Shown here piece after piece: positions 8,781 through 15,211 of a stretch of 15,407 bases of DNA. Made by a program: the position numbers and the translations under genes. The stretch lies in NCBI GenBank assembly GCA_021772735.1, contig JAJFLK010000527.1, forward strand, positions 1-15,407, read 5' to 3'. The notes beneath the pieces were generated by a model. The model searched no databases, was not told the origin of the DNA, and saw only the letters and a list, made by a program, of their open reading frames with translations. This stretch comes from Candidatus Sumerlaeota bacterium (GTDB taxonomy: Bacteria > Sumerlaeota > Sumerlaeia > MVZB01 > JAJFLK01). The number at the start of each line of letters is the position of its first letter. The first letter of the stretch is position 1.

Positions 8781-9539
8781 CTAGCTGTCTCTATGGGCCT
8801 GGGAATCCACGAAATCCTTGATGCCCTGCTTGAACTCTTTCTTGAAGATGCAATTTGAGTGGTTCGAAGTCGGGACGATCACGACCGGCACGTCGGGGCG
8901 GACTTTCTGCAACGGCCGCACGCGGCTCTCCAGAATTCCATCGTTCTCCCCGATGATGATCGTGAACGGTACTTCGATATCCTTCAGTTCGTCTTTGGTA
9001 ATATTAAGCCGATACATGCCCTGATAGACCGCCGCGCTGACGGTTTCCACGCCTTCGCGAGCGTCCCAATATTCGCGGCCCTCGACCGGCTGCACCCAGC
9101 CCATGCCGCCGACGACGCCTGACCTGACCCGGTCGGGGTGATCGACCATCATCTTCATCGTGATCATGCCGCCCATCGAATAGCCGACAACATGTGCGGA
9201 TTCGATCCCGAGGTGATCGAGCAGTCGCACGGCGTCATCGACCATGTTCTCGCCGTAGGCTTCCTTGTTCTCGGGCCGGTCGCTCTTGCCATGGCCTCGG
9301 TTGTCGATTGCGATGACTTGATAGTCCTTCTTCAAAGTACCAACCGCGCCCGGCATGACCCAATTCGAGAAGTGGCTGGCGTTGTATCCATGAATGAGCA
9401 GAACGGGCTCGCCCTCGCCTTCGATGACGTAATGAATCTTGACGCCGTCCGAATCGAACGTCGCGCTCTCGGCCGAAGTCTTTGTTGGTACGGTCGCCAG
9501 GATCGCCGCGACGATGCACGAAAATAGAACCCGCTTCAT
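8781..9539 (-). CDS. Exported alpha/beta hydrolase, paralogue 2
   Basis: Second copy of the tandem pair, also exactly 252 residues. By hand count 197 of 252 positions match the other copy, with no gaps. The signal-peptide region MKRVLFSCIVAAILATV ends at TSA-ES. The catalytic triad is kept: Ser121 in GYSMGG, Asp200 in GENDGI, His227 in SNHSN. D198 of the other copy is Glu here, supporting D200 as the acid. Differences cluster in the signal peptide, in the oxyanion-side loop (HGYNASHFSNW) and in the lid region at about 155-180, while the core block from GYSMGG to WVQPVEG is almost identical. AAGGAG seven bases before the ATG at 9539 fixes the start. The frame is open upstream to 9650, but that part is leader DNA shared with the other copy. 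The copies may differ in substrate range. Confidence 0.88.
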   Translation of the reverse strand: MKRVLFSCIVAAILATVPTKTSAESATFDSDGVKIHYVIEGEGEPVLLIHGYNASHFSNWVMPGAVGTLKKDYQVIAIDNRGHGKSDRPENKEAYGENMVDDAVRLLDHLGIESAHVVGYSMGGMITMKMMVDHPDRVRSGVVGGMGWVQPVEGREYWDAREGVETVSAAVYQGMYRLNITKDELKDIEVPFTIIIGENDGILESRVRPLQKVRPDVPVVIVPTSNHSNCIFKKEFKQGIKDFVDSQAHRDS

Positions 9540-9805
9540 TTTGATGCTCCTTGGTGTTCCGACACGACCGATCTCCCGGCGGCAGCCGTTTCGAACTATC
9601 GGAATATTGTCGCTCCACTGTGCCCAATCTACTCGGGGATGGATAGGCAAAAATCAGCTCGTTGCCCCCGGCCGCGAGTCGGGCTTCGGATTCGCCCCTC
9701 CTCATTTCGTACTTGATCGCGGCGTCGAATCCGGGTTAAGAAGTCATCAGAGTGCGACGATACCGGTGCGAGATCATGTGCCGGATCATGCGAGTCAGTT
9801 CGATC

Positions 9806-9853
9806 ATGAATTTTCGCAAGACAGACCTTAACTGGCGGTGGTGGATCTCATAA
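9806..9853 (+). CDS. trpL: trp leader peptide
   Basis: A short frame encoding MNFRKTDLNWRWWIS, stopping with TAA. Three of four consecutive codons are Trp (TGG at 9833-9835, 9839-9841 and 9842-9844). It lies about 200 bases upstream of the trpE-trpG fusion and is followed by an attenuator. A ribosome short of charged tRNA-Trp would stall exactly where the first RNA arm begins. Two further ATGs are in frame at 9788 and 9776, which would give 21 or 25 residues. None of the three has a strong Shine-Dalgarno, so the true start is open. The peptide needs no function of its own. In Sinorhizobium meliloti the equivalent leader peptide and leader RNA also act in trans; whether that holds here is unknown. 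Confidence 0.85.
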   Translation: MNFRKTDLNWRWWIS

Positions 9854-9931
9854 CGGGCGGCCACCGGCTTCTGACTCATACCCAAATATCGAAGTCCAGA
9901 CGCGGCCTGCCCACGAGACGGTCGCGTTTTT
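9833..9931 (+). promoter_or_regulatory. trp transcription attenuator (Trp codons, antiterminator, terminator)
   Basis: Three exclusive pairings can be read. 1:2 is CGGTGG (9836-9841, over the Trp codons) with CCACCG (9861-9866). 2:3, the antiterminator, is GGGCGGCC (9855-9862) with GGCCTGCCC (9904-9912), eight pairs with one bulged base. 3:4, the terminator, is ACGCGGCC (9900-9907) with GGTCGCGT (9920-9927), followed by T-rich DNA. With plentiful Trp the ribosome covers region 2 and the terminator forms. When it stalls at the TGG codons, region 1 is masked, 2:3 forms and trpE(G) is transcribed. The promoter upstream is uncertain: TTGATC at 9713-9718 is a possible -35 box, but no good -10 hexamer follows. 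Confidence 0.85.
9900..9931 (+). terminator. Attenuator terminator hairpin (3:4)
   Basis: An 8-bp stem (7 Watson-Crick pairs and one G-U), 9900-9907 with 9920-9927, closes a 12-base loop. It is followed by TTTTGTTT, so it is an intrinsic terminator. Its 5' arm overlaps the antiterminator partner GGCCTGCCC, as attenuation requires. Confidence 0.8.
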
Positions 9932-9940
9932 GTTTCCCCG

Positions 9941-9970
9941 AAACCGTGGCCATCACCGGCTGCGGTTTTT
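9941..9970 (+). terminator. Second terminator-like hairpin in the trp leader
   Basis: AAACCGTGGCC (9941-9951) pairs with GGCTGCGGTTT (9958-9968), 11 pairs including two adjacent G-U, around a 6-base loop, and ends in TTTTT (9966-9970). It lies 10 bases after the first terminator's T-run. Its 5' arm CCGTGGCC could also pair with GGCCACCGG of region 2 (9859-9867, one bulge), so it may be a second, coupled attenuator or a backup stop. Confidence 0.6.
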
Positions 9971-10050
9971 CGCGTTTGGGACCTGGCCGCAGGCAAAAAG
10001 GTTCGGAATGATCTGAAGCACCCCCTGGAACCCCGATGGAGAACAATCCG

Positions 10051-12336
10051 ATGTCAGCACTATCAATACGAAACCCCCGACCGCTCCGCTATCGAACCGC
10101 CGGAGGCGTTCGCGTCCGCCGTACGGCCACGGCTATCCCTGTGGATTCAGCTTTGGACGGCGCACTGACGAAACTGAACACGCATCGCGGCGCGGTGCTC
10201 GCCAGCGGATACGAATATCCCGGCCGATACAGCCGTTGGGACACCGCATTTGTCGATCCGCCGGTCGAGATCATCGCGCGCCATCGCGAGTTCGAGATTA
10301 ACGCCTTGGGCGAACGCGGGGGCCAGCTCTTGGGGATCATCGGCGAGGCTTTGCGGGGGCGTGATTATCTTGCGAACCTGCGGGTGGCCGCGAAGTCTAT
10401 CCGAGGCACCGTCATTCCCATGCCCCATTCCTTCCCCGAGGAGGCGCGCAGCAAGCAGCCCACGACCTTCAGCGTCCTGCGGACGATCATAAATCTGTTT
10501 CAATCCACCGAAGACAGCCACCTCGGCCTGTACGGCGCGATGGGATACGATCTCGTTTTCCAATTCGAGCCGATCGAGCTCAAGCATCGGCGCGATCCTG
10601 AAGCCGCCGATCTGCATCTGTTCATCCCGGACGAAATTATCGTCGTCGATCATCGCAAAGAGATTGCCTTCAGATACGAGTATGAGTTCCGCAAGGGCAA
10701 GTTCTCGACCGAGGGGCTCGATTCGGGCGCGAAGGGCAAGCGACTCAATCGCGGCAAACCGGGCCCGGTCCGCAGCGATCACAAGCCGGGCGAATATGCG
10801 CGCAAGGTTGGCGAAATTATCGAAGGTTGCCGAAAGGGCGATTTCTTTGAAGTGGTCCCGAGCCAGGTTCTCTCGGCCGGTTACGCCGGCACGCCGCGCG
10901 AGCTTTTCGAGAACATCCGCAATTCCAACCCGAGCCCGTACGAGTTCCTTATCAACCTGGGCCGCGAGCAATTGATCGGCGCGTCGCCGGAGATGTTCAT
11001 CCGTGTCGAACCGCTCTGCGAAGGCGCCTTGGGCGCCGCGCAGGCCAATGGCGGCGGTAGGGTCCAGGTCGAATCGTGTCCCATCGCCGGGACCATTAAA
11101 CGCGGGAGCTCACCCCTGGACGACGCGGACGCCATCCTGGAGCTTCTGAACTCCGAGAAGGACAAGGCCGAGCTGACGATGTGCACCGATGTCGATCGCA
11201 ACGACAAGTCGCGCGTCTGCAAGCCGGGTTCGGTCCGGGTAATCGGCCGCCGGATGATCGAAAAATACTCGCGCCTTTTCCATACGGTCGATCACGTCGT
11301 CGGCGAATTGCGCGAAGGCTATGACGGTCTGGATGCGCTTCTGTCTCATATGTGGGCCTGCACGCTGACCGGCTCGCCCAAGCCCGCCGCGATGCAGAAG
11401 ATCGAAGACCTCGAAAACTCGCCGCGTCAATGGTACGGCGGATGCATCGGCATCCTGCATTTCAATCGCAACGTCAACACAGGCATCACGATTCGCACCG
11501 TCCATCTGCGTGACGGCAAGGCGCGGGTGCGGGTCGGTGCGACGATCCTATACGATTCGGACCCCACCGAAGAGGAGCTCGAAACTCGGACCAAGGCCGA
11601 GGCGTTCATCAATGCGGTCCTTGGCAAGACCGGATTGACCCATCGCGATCCTTTTCGAGTGCCCCAGACCGGCCTGAAGCGCCAAGTGCTGTTCGTCGAT
11701 AACGCCGACTCGTTCGTTCACACCCTGGCGAATTACGTCCGTCAGACCGGCGCCGAGGTCACGACGGTTCGTGCCCCGTTCGAGGAGGAGCGGCTCGAAG
11801 ATATCCTCGGAGATTGCGAACCGGAGTATGCGCCGGATCTTGTGTTCATCTCGCCCGGCCCGGGGATGCCCCGGGAGTTTGGTGTCCCGGAGCTTGTCCA
11901 GGCTTGTGTCGATCGGAGTATCCCCGTCTTCGGGGTTTGCCTGGGGCTTCAAGGGATGGTTGAAGCATTCGGCGGCAAGCTGGGCGTCATGAAGCGTCCG
12001 ATGCACGGCAAGATGTCTCGCGTCCTCTGCAAGAGCAAAGGCATCTTCGAGGGATTCCCGACCGAATTCGAAGCCGGGCGATATCATTCGATCTATGCCA
12101 TTGAAGGGAAGATTCCGAATTGCCTTGAGGTGCTCGCCCGGACCGACGACGGCGTCGTCATGGCCGTCGCGCATCGCGATTACCCCGCCGCGGCGGTGCA
12201 GTTCCACCCCGAATCCATTCTCAGTCTGCGGGACGATCTGGGGCTTCGCCTCATCGCGCAGGTCGTAAAACTGCTGGCCGTTGGCAGGAGATCAACCAGA
12301 TCCAAAGCAGGGAAGAAGCGGGCGAAGAAACGGTAG
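10051..12336 (+). CDS. trpE(G): Fused anthranilate synthase, TrpE-TrpG (aminase plus glutamine amidotransferase)
   Basis: Converts chorismate and glutamine to anthranilate, the first committed step of tryptophan synthesis, with both subunits in one chain of 761 residues. The TrpE part (about 1-535) has the Trp-binding feedback region ASGYEYPGRYSRWD (51-64), KRGSSPLDDA, MCTDVDRNDKSRVCKPGSV, WACTLTGSPKPAAM (G441-K444) and the C-terminal GATILYDSDPTEEELETRTKAEAF. After a linker the TrpG part starts at about 546 (VLFVDNADSFVHTLANY), with nucleophile C630 in GVCLGLQG and H719/E721 in FHPES. A short basic tail (RSTRSKAGKKRAKKR) ends the protein. I prefer the ATG at 10051 because GGAG (10038-10041) is nine bases upstream. 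The ATG at 10036 would add five residues. It is controlled by the attenuator just upstream. No other trp genes follow: the next gene is a PBP. Confidence 0.95.
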   Translation: MSALSIRNPRPLRYRTAGGVRVRRTATAIPVDSALDGALTKLNTHRGAVLASGYEYPGRYSRWDTAFVDPPVEIIARHREFEINALGERGGQLLGIIGEALRGRDYLANLRVAAKSIRGTVIPMPHSFPEEARSKQPTTFSVLRTIINLFQSTEDSHLGLYGAMGYDLVFQFEPIELKHRRDPEAADLHLFIPDEIIVVDHRKEIAFRYEYEFRKGKFSTEGLDSGAKGKRLNRGKPGPVRSDHKPGEYARKVGEIIEGCRKGDFFEVVPSQVLSAGYAGTPRELFENIRNSNPSPYEFLINLGREQLIGASPEMFIRVEPLCEGALGAAQANGGGRVQVESCPIAGTIKRGSSPLDDADAILELLNSEKDKAELTMCTDVDRNDKSRVCKPGSVRVIGRRMIEKYSRLFHTVDHVVGELREGYDGLDALLSHMWACTLTGSPKPAAMQKIEDLENSPRQWYGGCIGILHFNRNVNTGITIRTVHLRDGKARVRVGATILYDSDPTEEELETRTKAEAFINAVLGKTGLTHRDPFRVPQTGLKRQVLFVDNADSFVHTLANYVRQTGAEVTTVRAPFEEERLEDILGDCEPEYAPDLVFISPGPGMPREFGVPELVQACVDRSIPVFGVCLGLQGMVEAFGGKLGVMKRPMHGKMSRVLCKSKGIFEGFPTEFEAGRYHSIYAIEGKIPNCLEVLARTDDGVVMAVAHRDYPAAAVQFHPESILSLRDDLGLRLIAQVVKLLAVGRRSTRSKAGKKRAKKR

Positions 12337-12491
12337 AAAACGGCGCGTCGCAACCCAGATCAGAAAAACATCCCGGAGGCCGCTCGTCCACTTTATCATT
12401 CGTCGGCGATCAGGTAGGATCGGGGCTCAATCCTGTGCGCGCGGACCGCCTGCGCGCTCCCCTTGTTCGCCATCGCCATTCCCGAAGCCCG

Positions 12492-14387
12492 ATGATCCAA
12501 CACGATCCCAGTGACAGTTTTGGCATGGGCGCTGCCCCCACCCGCCGGCTCGCCGGTTTCCTGGGTTGGCGTCTCGCGTTTCTTGGCGCCGTTTTTGTCG
12601 CCGTGATGGCGCTGTTCGGCGCGAGGATTTATTACATGATGGTCCTGCGCGGACCGTATTTCCACGAGCTGTCGGAGAATAACTTTCTCTATGAGCGGCC
12701 GATTCGCTCTCCACGCGGGCAGGTTCTCGCGGCCGACGGCACTCCGATTTGCCTGAACGAAACTCTGTATCGAGTCGAGATGGGCCCGTTCCGAATGAGC
12801 GAAGAGCGCATTGCCGAGTCGCTCTCGATGCTCTCCGAAATGCTTGGCCGACCTGAGCTCAACGACAAGGCCGCGCAGGTCATCAAGAAGAGACCGCGTT
12901 GGAAGCGCGTGACCCTCGTCGAGAACCTTGGGATTGAAACCGTCGCCCCCCTCCTCGAACGCCTCTATGCCCTGCCGGGCGTCGTAGTTGAGCCCGCATA
13001 CAAGCGGACTCATCCCTACGCAAACGCCTTCGGCCACGTCACGGGTTACGTGCGGTCCGTGAGCCCGGATGAAATCGAGCGTTTCGGCGAGCGAGAATAT
13101 CTGAGGGACGATCTGATCGGTAAGGCGGGCATCGAACGGCGGTATGAAGATCTGCTGCGCGGCCGTCATGGCACGGAAATATACATCCGTGATGCCCTGG
13201 GTCGTCCGCGTTCGAGCTACGTTGGCCAGAGCGCCGTGCGCGGTCACGATGTCGTCCTGACGATCGATCATCGGCTGCAAACGATCGCGGATCGCCTGAT
13301 GGCCGGTCATGAGGGCGCGGCGATCGTGATTGATCCGAATGACGGCTCTATCCTCGCGCTGGTCAGCAAGCCGGATTACGACCCCAATAACCCGCTGCGA
13401 GGAGCTTCTTCGAGCGCGACATCGACGTATAACCGAGCGACTCGTGGGCGATATGCGCCGGGCTCGACTTTCAAGGTCGTGACGGCGGCCGCCGGATTGA
13501 ATGCCGGTCTCCTGGCGAGCGATGGACATTTCTGTCCGGGGAACTTTCATCTCCCGAACGTGCGCCGTCCCTTCTGGTGCGACCGGCGCTGGGGGCACGA
13601 ATCGCTCGATATGATTGGGGCGATTCAAAAGTCGTGCAATGTCTACTTCTACAACTGGGCCAACGAGATCGGGAAGGATCGCATGCTCGACATGGCTGGG
13701 GCCTTCGGTTTTGGGGGGAGAACCGGCGTAGACCTGGGATCCGAAGGTGCGGGGCTGCTTGCCCGCAAAGATCGCAAGCAGGTCTATCTAGGCTCGGTCA
13801 TTCAGATGGGCATCGGGCAGGGAGCTCTGATCGCCGTGACGCCGATCCAACTGGCGAGCGCTTATTGCGCCATCGCCAACGGCGGGACGCTGTGGCAACC
13901 CCATTTGCTCAAGGAAGTTCGCACGGCCCACGGAGAGATCGTCCAAAGATTCGAGCCCGCCTCGACGGGTTCGCTGCCGGTAAGCGGGGAGGCGCTGGCG
14001 TCCATCCGGGATGGGCTGAGGCGCGTCGTGAAATTTCGCACCGGCACTGGATTCAAGATCGGCTTCGACCCCGATTGGAAGGTTTCAGGCAAGACCGGTT
14101 CGGCCGAAGTTGCCGGACAGGAGTTGACCAACGGCTGGTTTGTCGCGTATGCTCCTTCTGGGAAACCGGAGATTTGTGCGTTGGCGTTGATCGAGGCGGA
14201 GGGCCACGGAGGCTCAACGGCGGGGCCTATCGTCCGAGGCCTTTTGGAGGCCTACTTCGGCGCGCAGGAGGTCGGAGAAACCGACGGGGATCAGGGGGCC
14301 GAGACCGCCTCAGGGGTGGGAGATTCGTCTGCGGATGCGGAGGCTTCCGGCGCGGGATCGGTTCCGGATTGGGCGCAGCTCGATTGA
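12492..14387 (+). CDS. mrdA: Penicillin-binding protein 2-type peptidoglycan transpeptidase
   Basis: A class B PBP that cross-links peptidoglycan, probably the elongation (Rod-complex) enzyme. From the ATG at 12492 (MIQHDPSDSF) it has 631 residues. A GTG at 12435 or an ATG at 12525 are alternatives; none has a clear ribosome site. After a short cytosolic N-terminus comes one membrane anchor (WRLAFLGAVFVAVMALFGARIYY), then the PBP-dimer region with RSPRGQVLAADG, YANAFGHVTGYV and GKAGIERRYEDLLRG. The transpeptidase domain follows with S325-TFK (nucleophile S325, K328), S381-C-N383 and K534-T-G536. The acidic, Ala/Gly/Ser-rich C-terminal 40 residues look disordered. FtsI is the alternative, but the motif context fits PBP2 better. 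No mreBCD or rodA is adjacent. It lies 155 bases after trpE(G); the gap holds a GC-rich hairpin (12437-12457) without a T-run. Confidence 0.85.
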   Translation: MIQHDPSDSFGMGAAPTRRLAGFLGWRLAFLGAVFVAVMALFGARIYYMMVLRGPYFHELSENNFLYERPIRSPRGQVLAADGTPICLNETLYRVEMGPFRMSEERIAESLSMLSEMLGRPELNDKAAQVIKKRPRWKRVTLVENLGIETVAPLLERLYALPGVVVEPAYKRTHPYANAFGHVTGYVRSVSPDEIERFGEREYLRDDLIGKAGIERRYEDLLRGRHGTEIYIRDALGRPRSSYVGQSAVRGHDVVLTIDHRLQTIADRLMAGHEGAAIVIDPNDGSILALVSKPDYDPNNPLRGASSSATSTYNRATRGRYAPGSTFKVVTAAAGLNAGLLASDGHFCPGNFHLPNVRRPFWCDRRWGHESLDMIGAIQKSCNVYFYNWANEIGKDRMLDMAGAFGFGGRTGVDLGSEGAGLLARKDRKQVYLGSVIQMGIGQGALIAVTPIQLASAYCAIANGGTLWQPHLLKEVRTAHGEIVQRFEPASTGSLPVSGEALASIRDGLRRVVKFRTGTGFKIGFDPDWKVSGKTGSAEVAGQELTNGWFVAYAPSGKPEICALALIEAEGHGGSTAGPIVRGLLEAYFGAQEVGETDGDQGAETASGVGDSSADAEASGAGSVPDWAQLD

Positions 14388-14601
14388 ACGAGTATGCAAG
14401 AGTTTGCGATTGCCGTGCCCCAAAAAGTTGCATGAATGAGGGCATGTCGACGGGGCGCAGGCGTGACGCCATAGGGAGATCTGGCCTAAACCCGATGGCA
14501 TGAGTCTCGCTTTTAAAACTGGCAGCGGGGGGGGCGGCTCACCTAATTCCCGCGCTCACCCGACGAGGGCAGATGAAATAGGAGAGAGGTAGTATAGAAA
14601 A
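14388..14601. other. Intergenic region with a G8 run
   Basis: No ORF worth calling. It holds a small hairpin (GGCG-TGA-CGCC at 14460-14470) without a T-run, a TTTTAAAA palindrome near 14514-14521, and a run of eight G (14527-14534). I could not assign a terminator for the PBP gene or a convincing promoter for the next one. Confidence 0.5.
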
Positions 14602-14967
14602 ATGACGTTGCCAAAATACTTTCCGGATCCGCAGAAAACGCAGAAGCTGATCGACGATCTTCTGGGGCGGGTCCGCAAGCTTGATCCCGCTGCGAAAAAA
14701 CGACTTGCGGAGCTTCTGGACGATGAAGCCGACCTGCCGATGCTCGACAAGGTTGAGCGCAAATATCGGGAGAAGGTCCAGACTTCGCTCTCGAAAATGG
14801 CGGATCGCGATTCGGCGACCGATCTGGGCAACGCGCTTCGCTCGCATTTCATCAAGAATCTGAATCTTCAGCGGTCGTATTTGCACACCGAAGTACGCAG
14901 AGTTTTGCATGATTCTCTGGCCGAAGAAGATCATTCGGTGCAGAGCGGAGACCTGATCTTCGAATAA
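14602..14967 (+). CDS. Uncharacterised 121-residue helical protein
   Basis: I do not recognise the family. The ATG at 14602 follows a purine-rich AGGAGAGAGG stretch (14580-14589), with the AGAGG end about 12 bases away. The protein starts MTLPKYFPDPQKTQKLIDDL and is rich in Leu, Asp, Lys and Arg. Charged helices (KKRLAELLDDEADLPMLDKVERKYREKV, written here in part) suggest a small alpha-helical cytosolic protein. It has one His-Thr-Glu and one His-Asp near the end but no obvious catalytic motif, signal peptide or membrane segment. The C-terminus is SVQSGDLIFE. It stands alone: a 214-base gap to the PBP gene upstream and a strong terminator 60 bases downstream, so it is probably its own transcription unit. 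Third-position GC bias and the ribosome site argue that it is real. Confidence 0.7.
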   Translation: MTLPKYFPDPQKTQKLIDDLLGRVRKLDPAAKKRLAELLDDEADLPMLDKVERKYREKVQTSLSKMADRDSATDLGNALRSHFIKNLNLQRSYLHTEVRRVLHDSLAEEDHSVQSGDLIFE

Positions 14968-15026
14968 TTGAGATTGATATATCCTGGCCGCCCTTCTTCT
15001 TTCGTGGGCCCGTGTCTGGAACAAAT

Positions 15027-15067
15027 CAATGGCCCGGTCTGTAACAGGACCGGGCCGTTGTCGTTTT
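15027..15067 (+). terminator. Strong intrinsic terminator, probably bidirectional
   Basis: A 13-bp stem (15027-15039 with 15048-15060; one G-U pair) around an 8-base loop, TGTAACAG, is followed by TCGTTTT on the plus strand. It ends the transcript of the 121-residue protein gene. On the minus strand the same hairpin is followed by ATTTGTT, so it could also stop transcripts coming from the right. Confidence 0.88.
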
Positions 15068-15166
15068 AGGGTGTCGGGCGGAGCGAAGCGCGGTCAGCGA
15101 TTTGCCGCCCGCATGCAGGAACGTCGCGAATCCATGAAGTCGATCAGCTTGCGGCGCGAATGAGAA

Positions 15167-15211
15167 TGGTACGCCCGGCGGGAGTCGAACCCAAAACCTC
15201 CTGATCCGTAG
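15167..15211 (-). pseudogene. 3' half of tRNA-Arg(ACG); probable attachment-site remnant
   Basis: On the minus strand a 45-base segment begins CTACGGA, the anticodon loop with anticodon ACG. It continues with the 3' anticodon arm TCAGG, a variable loop, a T-loop TTCGACT between GGG and CCC, the acceptor 3' strand CGGGCGT, discriminator A, and CCA. The 5' half is missing: bases to the right of 15211 do not give ACGCCCG, a D-arm, or a partner for TCAGG. The outer T-stem pair 49-65 is T-C, a mismatch. A tRNA fragment from anticodon loop to CCA is what remains at one side of an element that integrated into the tRNA gene. A decayed tRNA is the alternative. Confidence 0.75.

Larger units (their letters stand above)
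7934..9596. repeat. Tandem gene duplication: two units of about 816 bp
   Basis: Unit 1 (7934-8749) and unit 2 (8781-9596) each comprise a 252-codon hydrolase gene plus 57 bases of upstream leader, in the same orientation. Coding parts align without gaps. The leaders (8693-8749 and 9540-9596) match at 45 of 57 positions by hand count, including the AAGGAG, a CGGGAGATCGG block and a GTTCGAAA at the distal end. Similarity fades beyond that point. The 31 bases between the units contain no recognisable terminator or transposon end. Confidence 0.85.

Noticed and set aside
9736..9996. 86-codon minus-strand frame in the trp leader region
   Set aside because: It covers the leader peptide and attenuator on the other strand, has no visible ribosome site, and I recognise no family.
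12396..13628. 410-codon minus-strand frame opposite the PBP gene
   Set aside because: Antisense shadow; the plus strand shows STFK, SCN and KTG motifs.
15071..15163. GTG-started plus-strand frame ending MKSISLRRE
   Set aside because: It lies just after a strong terminator, has no ribosome site and is very short; probably chance.
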